A DNA stretch of 48,385 bases from Limnothrix sp. RL_2_0 (GTDB lineage: Bacteria > Cyanobacteriota > Cyanobacteriia > Cyanobacteriales > MRBY01), in contig JAAUPR010000010.1 in the NCBI GenBank assembly GCA_012033055.1, positions 1-48,385 of the forward strand, written 5' to 3'. The notes beneath the pieces were generated by a model, which saw nothing but the letters and a program-made list of their open reading frames with translations, was not told the origin of the DNA and searched no databases. A program made the position numbers and the translations under genes. Positions 27,756 to 36,143 of this stretch are shown here, piece after piece; position 1 is the first letter of the stretch, and the number at the start of each line of letters is the position of its first letter.

Positions 27756-29171
27756 ATGACCCTTCTAGAAAAACTCCAACAACAGACCTTATTTGGACAA
27801 CGTGTCACTCCGGAATTATTTGCGATTCTGACCGTTTACTTTGTGCAGGGCATCCTCAACTTATCCCGCTTGGCGGTTAGTTTTTTCCTCAAGGATGACT
27901 TAAGTTTAGCCCCCGCCGAAGTCGCTGCCCTTACTGGTTTAGCCGCATTTCCATGGGTCATCAAACCATTGTTTGGTTTTCTGTCGGATGGGTTTCCTCT
28001 CTTCGGTTATCGTCGGCGACCCTATCTGATTATTTCGGGATTACTCGGCTGTGTTGCTTGGATTGCGATGGCAACGGTCGTGCAGACCCCATGGCTTGCG
28101 GCGGCGATGATTATCCTCAGCTCCCTTTCTGTGGCCATTAGTGATGTGATTGTGGATTCTGTGGTGGTGGAGCGAGCGCGTTCAGAATCTTTAGATCAAG
28201 TCGGATCGCTACAGGCTTTGACTTGGGGGGTGTCTGCTGTGGGCAGTCTCATCACGGCCTATCTTAGTGGTTGGCTACTAGAGCAATTTAGTACTCGGAT
28301 TGTTTTTGGGATAACGGCTTGTTTTCCATTGTTGATTTCGGCGATCGCCCTTTTGATCATCGAGCAACCGCGCCCTTCTGTCTCCATCCGTGAGACAACC
28401 CAAAACATTGGTAGCCAGATCAAAATCCTTTGGCAAACCATGCGCCAGAAAACAATTTTATTACCAACAATTTTTGTCTTTCTTTGGCAAGCCACCCCTA
28501 GCGCTGATTCTGCATTCTTTTTCTTCGCCACAAACGAACTGAATTTCAACCCCGAATTTCTCGGACGTGTTCGTTTTGTCACGAGCATTGCGGCCCTAGT
28601 TGGCATTGGCCTTTACCAAAAATTTCTCAAGCAAGTTTCCTTCCGTAAAATGTTGGGCTGGAGTACTGTCATCTCTGCTGTACTCGGCATGACCACCCTG
28701 CTTCTTGTCACCCACGCCAACCGTAGCCTTGGTATTGATGATCGCTGGTTCAGCCTTGGCGATAATTTGATTTTGACGGTGGTAGGACAAATTGCGTTTA
28801 TGCCTGTGCTCGTCTTGTCGGCGCGACTCTGTCCGAAGGGGGTAGAAGCCACGATGTTTGCGCTGCTGATGTCTGTCTGGAATCTTGCGGGGTTACTCTC
28901 CCACGAACTGGGGGCATTACTGACCCAATGGCTCGGTGTAACGGAGTCCAATTTTGATCGTCTATGGCTCCTCGTTACTATTACAAATCTATCTACTTTG
29001 CTACCCCTCGTTTTCGTGAAATGGTTGCCAGCGGGTGATCCTCAAGCCGAGTTGCCACAGCATTCTCAGCCCGCAGAGCTATATCAACACAACAATTTGT
29101 CTGAAGCAGGCTCCTCATTTTTACCTAGTGTCGAGCCAGATCTCGTCGGCAGTAATCGCGACAGTGCCTAG
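27756..29171 (+). CDS. Folate/biopterin transporter (FBT/BT1 family)
   Basis: 471 residues from the ATG at 27756 (a TTG codon just before it is in frame). Twelve membrane segments are apparent. Diagnostic blocks: VYFVQGILNLSRLAVSFFLK, FPWVIKPLFGFLSDGFPLFG (loop 2-3), RRRPYLI, SDVIVDSVVVERAR and the later PSADSAFFFF. This is the BT1/FBT branch of the major facilitator superfamily, whose cyanobacterial and plastid members carry folates or pterins across the inner membrane. The tail of about 50 residues is soluble and Ser/Gln-rich. It sits between MITE-like copies 1 and 2. Confidence 0.9.
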   Translation: MTLLEKLQQQTLFGQRVTPELFAILTVYFVQGILNLSRLAVSFFLKDDLSLAPAEVAALTGLAAFPWVIKPLFGFLSDGFPLFGYRRRPYLIISGLLGCVAWIAMATVVQTPWLAAAMIILSSLSVAISDVIVDSVVVERARSESLDQVGSLQALTWGVSAVGSLITAYLSGWLLEQFSTRIVFGITACFPLLISAIALLIIEQPRPSVSIRETTQNIGSQIKILWQTMRQKTILLPTIFVFLWQATPSADSAFFFFATNELNFNPEFLGRVRFVTSIAALVGIGLYQKFLKQVSFRKMLGWSTVISAVLGMTTLLLVTHANRSLGIDDRWFSLGDNLILTVVGQIAFMPVLVLSARLCPKGVEATMFALLMSVWNLAGLLSHELGALLTQWLGVTESNFDRLWLLVTITNLSTLLPLVFVKWLPAGDPQAELPQHSQPAELYQHNNLSEAGSSFLPSVEPDLVGSNRDSA

Positions 29172-29256
29172 GGTGAAAAGGGCTAGATGTGAGTTCTTGG
29201 TGAATTTTGAACCTATTGCAATCTTTGTTGGCGATCGCCGTTTCCCCCCACATATT

Positions 29257-29421
29257 AGACCCCTTGCATAAGTCTAAATTTCTCCTCTTCCTCTAACATA
29301 CAAGGGGTTAGGGGTGGGTTCTCAGTCAGTGGCGACACCTATCGAAACCCCTTTCGGCCTTCGGCTACATTTCTCAAGGAAGGATATTTATTACTCGTCT
29401 ATGGGCTTTTGCAAGAACTCT
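29257..29421. mobile_element. MITE-like repeat, copy 2
   Basis: 165 bp, the longest copy; it has about 10 extra bases in the left third (TCCTCTTCCTCTAACATAC region) compared with copy 1. Same terminal inverted repeats and interior blocks, same orientation, TA at both flanks. It lies 86 bp after the transporter stop and before the convergent secreted-protein gene. The rest of this 355-bp spacer shows only one HIP1 and no gene. Confidence 0.75.
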
Positions 29422-29526
29422 ATTGAACTGAAGACATCACAAAAAACGCAGCGAGAGAAAATTCTCAAACTACGCTTAGTATTTTTTATGTTTGGGAATT
29501 AATTTTTTGAGGACATCTCCAATTGA

Positions 29527-30003
29527 TTAATTGCCTTGCCGTTGCTTGAGGATATTCAGCATGGCGTCTTCTACTTGGGTTTGTAGGGTTGGATTATTGG
29601 GAAGTTGGTTGGTGATGCTGTTGAAAGTACTACGCGGAATCACGCCGTCGATGAGGGACGGAAGGGTTTTATTGCAATAATCGCGGACTTGACTGATGGC
29701 TTGGCGATTGTTGAGACGATTAATGGAACTGGGTTGGTCGCAGCGAATTCCCCATGATGGTTTTTTGCCAATCAGGGTTTCGACTTCGGCGAGCAGACTG
29801 GTCATGCCGTTATCGCCATAGATGATGAGGTAGGCTTCTGCGTATTGGTTGATCTGGGCTTGGGTCACTTGGGCGATCGCCTGTTGTTGCCAAGAAAAGA
29901 GGGTTGGTTTTGCTTCGAGTTGGGGGGCAACGCCAAAAGCAATAGAGCCGAAAGTGATCAGGCTACCGAGGAAATAACGTTGCAGACGGCGGGATAAGAG
30001 CAT
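29527..30003 (-). CDS. Secreted small protein (unknown function)
   Basis: 158 residues. A signal peptide is likely (MLLSRRLQRYFLGSLITFGS, cleavage near QLEA or AIAQ). The mature part starts VTQAQINQYAEAYLIIYGDN and has two cysteines (IRCDQPS, DYCNKTL) that could form a disulfide. The 'I-x2-Q-x-NQYA-x-A' start faintly resembles DUF4168-type secreted proteins, but I do not assign it. It is upstream of nothing on its strand except the left-lying repeat, and it follows holA on the same strand with 122 bp between. Confidence 0.6.
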   Translation of the reverse strand: MLLSRRLQRYFLGSLITFGSIAFGVAPQLEAKPTLFSWQQQAIAQVTQAQINQYAEAYLIIYGDNGMTSLLAEVETLIGKKPSWGIRCDQPSSINRLNNRQAISQVRDYCNKTLPSLIDGVIPRSTFNSITNQLPNNPTLQTQVEDAMLNILKQRQGN

Positions 30004-30125
30004 AATTCGTTGTGTGGGTGAAGAAATCGCAAGCCTAGGCGATCGCCAAAATTTATATAGATCTAACTCTAAAGAAGTAGAACAGCCTACGGAAGTTCCA
30101 TTCTATGTATTTTTGTCCCCCTAGA

Positions 30126-31106
30126 TTATCGGAAAAGTTGACAAAGTTCGAGTACTTTGGTCTGGAGAATTTCTTTGGCGATCGCCCCCTGCTTGAGACC
30201 CGCTTCTAATTGGAGGAAAACAGGCAAAGTTTTAAGGAGTTTTTTACTCGGTAAACGACCAATTTCTTTCCGTAAAAAATAGAGACGCTTCGGGTTCCGC
30301 AATTCCGCAAACTTGGCGATCGCCTGATCATCCCGTTCCCCCGATTCCATCATTACCTTGATCATCGTCCACAGCCGAAACTGACCGATCATCGTCGCCA
30401 CAATCCTCAGCGCAGGCTCATTTTGGGCCAGCAACTCATCCACCAACTGAATCGCCAGAGCACTATTTCCAGCACGGATTGCTTGGCAAAGCTGCAAACT
30501 ATTTTGACTCGTCGCCGTCACCAAATTTTGAATTTCCTCTGGCCGTAACGGTTGCGCCCGATCATTTTGATAAACCTTTAGTTTTTCCAGCTCATTCCAT
30601 AGCCGACGACTATCATTACCCACCGCCTCCCCCAACAAATTCAACGCTTCCCGGTCGAGAGTTACCCCCAGCTCTTTAGCAGTAATGCGAACCCGGTTGG
30701 CGAGTGCTTCCGTTTGCCAAGGAGGAATCGGTGAAAATTCCCGCACCTTTGCCGCTTCCTGCAGACATTTAGTGGACTTGAGGCGTTTATCCGGTTTTTT
30801 GCGGCTCGTGATCAATAAATGGGATTGTTCCGGTACGACGGTTAGGGTGCGTTGCAACTCCTGAAGCAGGACATCCGAGCAAGAGTTACAAAACGTTGTC
30901 TCCATTAACCACACTAATCTTCCCCCCATCCCAAAGGGCGGAGTCATAACCTCATTTAGGGCATCAATAGTACTGTCTTCTTTACTGCCGTCATAGGTTT
31001 GGAAGTTAAAAGAGAGCCATGCCGGATCGAGGACCGATTGCTTGATCTGATCCACCGCTTGGGCGATCGCAAAATCATCATCCCCCCAGAAAAAGTACAC
31101 AGCCAT
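30126..31106 (-). CDS. holA: DNA polymerase III subunit delta
   Basis: 326 residues, the normal length. The N-terminus VYFFWGDDDFAIAQAVDQIK is the typical opening of HolA, followed by a RecA-like fold without a functional Walker A (as usual for delta), then the helical collar domain (QNSLQLCQAIRAGNSALAIQ, NEPALRIVATMIGQFRLW). Delta opens the sliding clamp in the clamp-loader complex. It starts 70 bp from the divergent ycf3, so promoters for both lie in that short gap. Confidence 0.92.
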   Translation of the reverse strand: MAVYFFWGDDDFAIAQAVDQIKQSVLDPAWLSFNFQTYDGSKEDSTIDALNEVMTPPFGMGGRLVWLMETTFCNSCSDVLLQELQRTLTVVPEQSHLLITSRKKPDKRLKSTKCLQEAAKVREFSPIPPWQTEALANRVRITAKELGVTLDREALNLLGEAVGNDSRRLWNELEKLKVYQNDRAQPLRPEEIQNLVTATSQNSLQLCQAIRAGNSALAIQLVDELLAQNEPALRIVATMIGQFRLWTMIKVMMESGERDDQAIAKFAELRNPKRLYFLRKEIGRLPSKKLLKTLPVFLQLEAGLKQGAIAKEILQTKVLELCQLFR

Positions 31107-31176
31107 GGCAATCCGCTAAAATCAGAGAAAATCAAGCTAAAGTAAAACACCATCATCTCCTGCAACCTAACCCATT

Positions 31177-31698
31177 ATGCCTAGAACTCAGCGGAACGAT
31201 AACTTCATCGACAAAAGCTTTACGGTGATGGCAGATATCATTCTCAAAATTCTGCCGACCAACGACAAAGCCAAAGAAGCCTTTGCTTACTACCGGGATG
31301 GCATGTCCGCCCAAGCCGATGGCGAATACTCCGAAGCCCTAGAAAACTACGAAGAAGCCCTCAAGCTCGAAGAAGATGCTTATGACCGTAGTTATATTCT
31401 CTACAACATGGGGCTAATCCACGCGAGTAATGGTGACCATGAGAAGGCGTTGGGTTTGTATGAAGAGTCTATTTTGCTCAATCCTCGGATGCCTCAGGCG
31501 TTAAATAATATCGCTGTGGTCTACCACTACCAAGGGGAACGGGCGAAGCAAGCGGGTGATGAAGATGCTGCTGAGGACTTATTCGATAAAGCCGCAGAAT
31601 ATTGGAAGCAGGCGATCCGTATTGCTCCAAACAACTACATCGAAGCGCAAAATTGGCTGAAGATTACGGGTCGTTCTGAGATGGATGTATTCTTTTAA
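31177..31698 (+). CDS. ycf3: Photosystem I assembly protein Ycf3
   Basis: 173 residues, the family length. The N-terminus [20 protein letters not shown] is the hallmark of Ycf3, followed by three TPR units ([57 protein letters not shown]) and the conserved end [13 protein letters not shown]. Ycf3 is a thylakoid-associated chaperone for PsaA/PsaB insertion and photosystem I assembly. It is divergent from holA and is followed by a tandem repeat and then gatC. Confidence 0.96.
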   Translation: MPRTQRNDNFIDKSFTVMADIILKILPTNDKAKEAFAYYRDGMSAQADGEYSEALENYEEALKLEEDAYDRSYILYNMGLIHASNGDHEKALGLYEESILLNPRMPQALNNIAVVYHYQGERAKQAGDEDAAEDLFDKAAEYWKQAIRIAPNNYIEAQNWLKITGRSEMDVFF

Positions 31699-31706
31699 AC
31701 AACGAT

Positions 31707-31857
31707 CTGGTGATGGGTTATGCCGTCGAAAGCGTTTTTACGAAAAAATGACTTAATTTACGGCTTCGCTCATCCTACGAACTTGGTAATGGGTTACGCG
31801 GTTGGAAGCATTTTCACAGGAAAATATATTGATCTGCCGCTTCACCCATCCTACGAA
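31707..31857. repeat. Two tandem copies of a 75-bp repeat
   Basis: Unit 1 (31707-31781) and unit 2 (31782-31857) share the start TGG-GGGTTA, a middle GGAAGC/GAAAGC block and the end CATCCTACGAA. On the minus strand the units begin TTCGTAGGATG, close to the GTAGGATGGGT-type sequence that recurs between genes in many bacteria. The units differ at roughly a quarter of positions, so the duplication is not recent. Located between ycf3 and gatC. Confidence 0.75.
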
Positions 31858-31887
31858 TTTTTGACCACTGAATAATTGATAACTGTA

Positions 31888-32181
31888 ATGATTGATCTCG
31901 AACAGGTGCGTAAGGTTGCCCATTTGGCTCGTTTGGAGTTGACGGAGGCGGAAGAGGCGGTTTTGCCCGGTCAGCTCAGTGGCATTTTGGATTATGTGGA
32001 GCAGCTAGGGGAGTTGGATACGGAGGGGGTTGCCCCCACAACTCGCGCGATTGATGTGAGTAATATTTTCCGGAAGGATGTGCAGGAGACGTTTGGCGAT
32101 CGCGAGGCGCTTTTGGATAATGCTCCTGAGCGGGAGGATGATTTTTTCCGTGTGCCGAAGATTTTGGGTGACAGTGATTAG
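31888..32181 (+). CDS. gatC: Asp-tRNA(Asn)/Glu-tRNA(Gln) amidotransferase subunit C
   Basis: 97 residues from the ATG at 31888 (a TTG 12 bp earlier is in frame; MIDLEQV is the usual GatC start). [16 protein letters not shown] and [19 protein letters not shown] are the family blocks; ..PTTRA..NIFRKDV.. and [12 protein letters not shown] complete it. GatC stabilises GatA/GatB in the tRNA-dependent amidation that makes Gln-tRNA(Gln). The other subunits are not in the window, as is normal for cyanobacteria. Confidence 0.93.
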   Translation: MIDLEQVRKVAHLARLELTEAEEAVLPGQLSGILDYVEQLGELDTEGVAPTTRAIDVSNIFRKDVQETFGDREALLDNAPEREDDFFRVPKILGDSD

Positions 32182-32207
32182 GTTATGGGACTGGTAATTG
32201 TTTTTTT

Positions 32208-32246
32208 AAGGGCAATTTTTTAGGGCAATTTTTAAGGGCAAATTTC
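32208..32246 (+). repeat. Three tandem 13-bp repeats
   Basis: AAGGGCAATTTTT, TAGGGCAATTTTT and AAGGGCAAATTTC follow each other directly after gatC. The T-runs are not preceded by a stable hairpin, so I do not call a terminator. Confidence 0.6.
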
Positions 32247-32334
32247 AAGAATCATAACGAATCGGCCTCTGTGTTTTGGATCAAATCCTATGATGCGGGA
32301 GTCTTTTTTATGGCGATCGCCTCTACTATTCCCT

Positions 32335-32997
32335 ATGACTACCAGAACTGAACCTCTGCCTTTTGACGGTCAACCTATATTTGTCGCGCAAGATGATGGC
32401 CAATGGCGAGAAGCTGGCCTGCGGGGTTATGGCTACAACAGCGCCACGGGTTATCAATATAAGGTGGCCTATCAGGATGACGGCACGATCCAAGCAGGGA
32501 TATTGTCCGCCAAAATCAAAACTTTTGCGGAAGCCCTCGCAGAAAATATTGTCGAAAATGTTTATGATTTAACCTCCTCAGCGGCGGTAGATCAGATGGT
32601 GGCGGCGCACAATGAATGGCGGGCGAGGTATGGGGTTGGCCCAGTGGTATGGGATGGGGCGATCGCCGAATATGCCCAAGCATGGGCTGAGCACCTCAGC
32701 AGCCAAAATCTGCGGGGACACCGCCCTAACTGTGATTATGGCGAGAATATTGCCTATGCGTCGGGAAAAATGTTGTCGTCAGCGGCAGTCGTCGATCTGT
32801 GGGGCAACGAAGTCCATGATTATGACTATGCAAGCAATAGTTGCGCAGCGGGAAAAGTCTGTGGTCACTACACCCAAGTTGTTTGGAAAAATTCGACAAA
32901 AATTGGTTGTGGCATGGCTCGTACTGCCGATGGTAAAGAAGTTTGGGTTTGTAATTACGATCCGAAGGGTAATTTCGTCGGTCAAAAGCCCTATTAA
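32335..32997 (+). CDS. CAP-domain (SCP/PR-1-like) protein
   Basis: 220 residues from the ATG at 32335 (MTTRTEPLPF); the frame is open from 32290. The N-terminal 65 residues form a small beta-rich module (QPIFVAQDDGQWREAGLRGY). The CAP domain follows: VDQMVAAHNEWRARYGVG, WAEHLSSQNLRGHRPN, YGENIAYASG, VCGHYTQVVWKNSTKIGCG and VCNYDPKGNFVGQKPY. The CAP tetrad (His of AQAWAEHL, Glu of GENI, Glu of WGNEV, His of GHYTQ) is present. No signal peptide is visible from this start, unusual for a family that is mostly extracellular. Role unknown; a MITE-like repeat follows. Confidence 0.88.
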   Translation: MTTRTEPLPFDGQPIFVAQDDGQWREAGLRGYGYNSATGYQYKVAYQDDGTIQAGILSAKIKTFAEALAENIVENVYDLTSSAAVDQMVAAHNEWRARYGVGPVVWDGAIAEYAQAWAEHLSSQNLRGHRPNCDYGENIAYASGKMLSSAAVVDLWGNEVHDYDYASNSCAAGKVCGHYTQVVWKNSTKIGCGMARTADGKEVWVCNYDPKGNFVGQKPY

Positions 32998-33050
32998 TGC
33001 GGCGGGTATTTATTCCAAGTAATCTCCTCAATCAAGCGTGGATCTCCATA

Positions 33051-33202
33051 AGATCTCTTGCATAAGTCTAAATTTCCCTTTTTGGGAGGGGCTAGGGGTA
33101 GGTTCTCAGTCAGTGGCGACACCTATGGAAACTCCTTTCGGCCTTCGGCTACCTTCCCTAAGGAAGGATATTTATTGCTCAATGGGCTTTTGTAAGAACT
33201 CT
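33051..33202. mobile_element. MITE-like repeat, copy 3
   Basis: 152 bp, same orientation and interior blocks as copies 1 and 2, slightly more diverged ends (AGATCTCTTGCATAAGTC left; right end CTTTTGTAAGAACTCT). It sits between the CAP gene and the BON/OmpA gene and ends 84 bp before the latter's start codon, so it may carry part of that gene's 5' leader or promoter. Confidence 0.75.
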
Positions 33203-33285
33203 ATACTTTTTTGGGGTGGGCAAAAGATGGGATAAATTATGATCACGTCAGTGAGTCTGGAACCGCAAGTGGAGGGGTGAACAAA

Positions 33286-35234
33286 ATGCCGGGAGTGAAT
33301 CAAGGGGACGGCGGCGATCGCCCAAGTGAGTTGGATCTATTGCGGGATGTTTTGGGGGGAAGTGTTGGTCAAGGGGATGAGGCCCAAACCGAAGCGAAAA
33401 TTGCAGAACTAGAATCCCAAATGAATCAGATGCGGGAAGAAATGCGTGCCCAAGGAGATAAGGTACAAGATACTCTCCACCAGAAAATCGACGAGGTACT
33501 AAAAGCGCTACAGGTTAATCAGTTTGAGTCGGCCCAAGCGTCACCTACTTCGGTACAGCGATCGCCACAATCCAATCCTGCACCGCCAATTCTGTCACCG
33601 CAAATCCAATCGCCTGCTGCATCAGAACTTCGGCGATCGCCCCAACCCCCCCCTGTTTCTACACCGGCTATTCCTGTTCCCGCCCCCCTCAAACAGCAGC
33701 ACCCCTATACTCCTGTGCCGACACCTCCGGCTCCAGCACCTATTCATGCGCCCCCTGTGCCGACAGAAACCAATCCCCGTTTGAATAGCATGGGTGATTT
33801 AGATGCTTTTACCGAACAACTTAATGCCATTCTGCAACCAAACAATACGCCCCAAAATCCACCTAGTCCGCCGCCTGTTCTCACACCAACCCCTCCTTCA
33901 CCTGTCGCTATGACTGGGCGATCGCCTCACCCGGATCTGGATCATCCCCCGCTAACCAACCCTTCAGCAACGACAAATAATCCCCCCGTCACGAACCCAT
34001 CTGTCGTAAATTCGCCCGCAGTTGCTGCATCGGTCACTAATCCAACCTCTGTACCGAAGCCTTTGCCCCAAAGCACTTTCGAGCCAGAATCCCCCTCGCC
34101 TTCTCTGACTGTAATTGCCGAGGATCAGGCCACTCGCATTAATCAGCTCAAACAGGTCTTACGGGACGAAGATGTGGTGCAGCTCAGGCAGACTAACGAA
34201 AAATTAGATTTCAAATTGCGCCAAGTCGAAGATTATATTGCGTCATCCCAACAGCCGATCAATGATCTATTACCCCTGATGACTGAGCTAGTGCAGCTCA
34301 AAATCAAAGAAGCCAAAACCCTCGAACCTGCTCCTCCGACTAGTCCACCCCGTAAAGGAACGCCATGGGGCGCAATTTTTGCATTTTTGCTACTGCTGAT
34401 CTTGATTCCGTTGGGATTGTATGGTTATTGGCTCCGACGGGAACATCTGTTGGAACAGGATATGGCGATCGCCCTCACCGCCACCCCAGAACTTGCGATT
34501 TATCGTTTAGGTGCAGATGTCCAAGGAAATAAGCTCTATCTTACGGGCAAAGTTCCCAACGAAACCCTCCGCGACCGTGCCTCGCGATCGCCGCCAGTAC
34601 CTTACCCAGTCTCGAACTGAGCAACAATATTGTTATCGTAGATCCACTGCTTGATCCATCCCTACTCGATGACGAGATCAATAACATCCTCAATCCCCTC
34701 AATGCGGTTAATGGTATCCAAGTAACCCATAAGCTTGATGGCGATCGCCTCAGTCTAGATGGCACAGTTATCCAAGAAGCAGATATCAACACCATCATTA
34801 GCGCCCTAGAAAAGATCAGCGGCATTAACCAAATCACCAATAATATCCAAGTTCAGAGCCAGCCCATTACCACCCGCCTATACTTTGACCAAAACTCCGC
34901 AGCGATCAAACCCGACGACGTTGACCAAAAATTAAACCACGTCAAAGAATTTTTACAGCAGCACCCCAACTTAAACCTACGCATCATCGGCTATCAACAT
35001 CCCAGTGAATCCGCCAATGACGTTGCCCTAAAACGCGCCCAATCTACCCAGATTCTCCTCGAAGATCAAGGCATTGATCGACGCCGCATCATTGCCCTCG
35101 GTATTAACCAGTCTCCCCCCAATATCACCGCCGAAGATCCCATCTGGCTGAGTCGTACGATCATCTTTGAAATCCCAGAACCTATAAGCAACACTACAAA
35201 TACTACAGTTAATAATTCAGAGAAAACCCCATAG
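33286..35234 (+). pseudogene. BON/OmpA-domain membrane protein, broken by a one-base deletion
   Basis: The start ATG at 33286 has GGAGGGG 8 bp upstream. Frame 1 (to 34620) encodes a coiled coil, a Pro-rich linker of about 200 residues, one membrane helix (AIFAFLLLLILIPLGLYGYW) and the start of a BON domain, then runs into PVSN-stop. The frame one base over continues without gap: AIAASTLPSLELSNNIVIVD, the second half of the BON region and an OmpA-like domain (TTRLYFDQNSAAIKP ... IIGYQHP ... RRRIIALG) ending at 35234. One base is missing at the HIP1 octamer 34584-34591 (probably TCGGCGATCGCC originally). An intact product of about 650 residues would span the inner membrane and bind peptidoglycan. 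Real mutation or sequencing error cannot be told apart here. Confidence 0.8.
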
Positions 35235-35644
35235 ATATTCGTGCAGAGATCTTTGCAAAACAGCCATTTACTAGACGAAACCACCGCACTATTTCGCAAT
35301 GCTTCGTTACAAAACACTGTTTTTTTGTCATTTTGAGTAAGCAAGGAACTTTTTTCCGTAATCGACTTGTAATTTCAACAAAGACATAAATATACGGATA
35401 TTTAAGCTATTTATACGATTTATTACCAAGAACGAAGTCTTTTAGAGTAAGCAAATATTAAAAAAAGATTATTCTGACCTCTTTTGCTTTATTTATGAAC
35501 ACGGGCTTCATCCTCTCTTCACAAAAGCTTTAAATAACAGAAGCTGAATTCACACAGACTTTAAGATCTCCTCAGAAAATCTGTGGTTATATGTATACGT
35601 ACGTACACCGAACTATTTAGTTCAACATTTAGGAAATATTTACC
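35235..35644. other. AT-rich intergenic region
   Basis: 410 bp upstream of the small secreted protein gene. It holds the palindrome TACGTACGTA at 35596-35605, about 40 bp before the start codon, and two copies of AGAGTAAGCAA/TGAGTAAGCAA (about 35336 and 35446). Either could be a regulatory site; no regulator is implied. No gene seen. Confidence 0.4.
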
Positions 35645-35881
35645 ATGCTTAAGAAACTTTCTCTCGTGGCGATCGCCGTTGTTGGGACTTCTGTACTTTC
35701 CACTGCTCCAGCATCTGCAAATGCAGGTTCCTGTGGAGCAAACGAAGTATTCAATCCCAATACTTTTACCTGTGAACCAGTCCCCCCCATTCCTACCCCC
35801 GGAGCACTTCTAGCTGTAGTAACCATGGGTGGCGCAGCAATCCGCAAAAAGTTAAATCAAGATGCAGGCACAGGCGAGTAA
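35645..35881 (+). CDS. Small secreted protein with PTPA-CTERM-like sorting tail
   Basis: 78 residues. A clean signal peptide (MLKKLSLVAIAVVGTSVLST, cleavage after PASA) is followed by only about 25 mature residues (with Cys pair GSCGANEV and FTCEPV) and then a C-terminal tripartite tail: PTPG, a hydrophobic helix ALLAVVTMGGAAI, and RKK. This resembles the PTPA-CTERM/PEP-CTERM sorting signals recognised by cyanobacterial exosortase-like systems, with Gly in place of the last Ala. If so, it is a very small cargo anchored to the envelope. It precedes the giant surface-type gene by 262 bp on the same strand. No exosortase is in the window. Confidence 0.7.
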   Translation: MLKKLSLVAIAVVGTSVLSTAPASANAGSCGANEVFNPNTFTCEPVPPIPTPGALLAVVTMGGAAIRKKLNQDAGTGE

Positions 35882-36143
35882 TTTTCCATATCTTGCCGGG
35901 AGTTCCAGAAAACCTCAGCAACCATTGATTATCTCTGGAGCTCCTTTCCCTATTTTAAAAACCTGTTCTGTGGCACGACCAGCCATAACAGCCATAACTA
36001 TTTTTGAAAATCCTAAGTATAGCTACGTAAAGTTTGAGACTGTGACTTCCTCCTCGACCAAAGTTGTATCTCTTCCCTTCAATTGCCCCCAACTATTTCT
36101 TTCCCTTTCCCAATAGTTTTTTCTCTCAGGACTAATTAAAACC

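Noticed and set aside
32290-32334. Longer start for the CAP protein, or a frameshift at the HIP1 there
   Set aside because: The ATG in the HIP1 (MAIAST...) is in a frame that would need an insertion removed, unlike the other breaks, and the extra residues look random.
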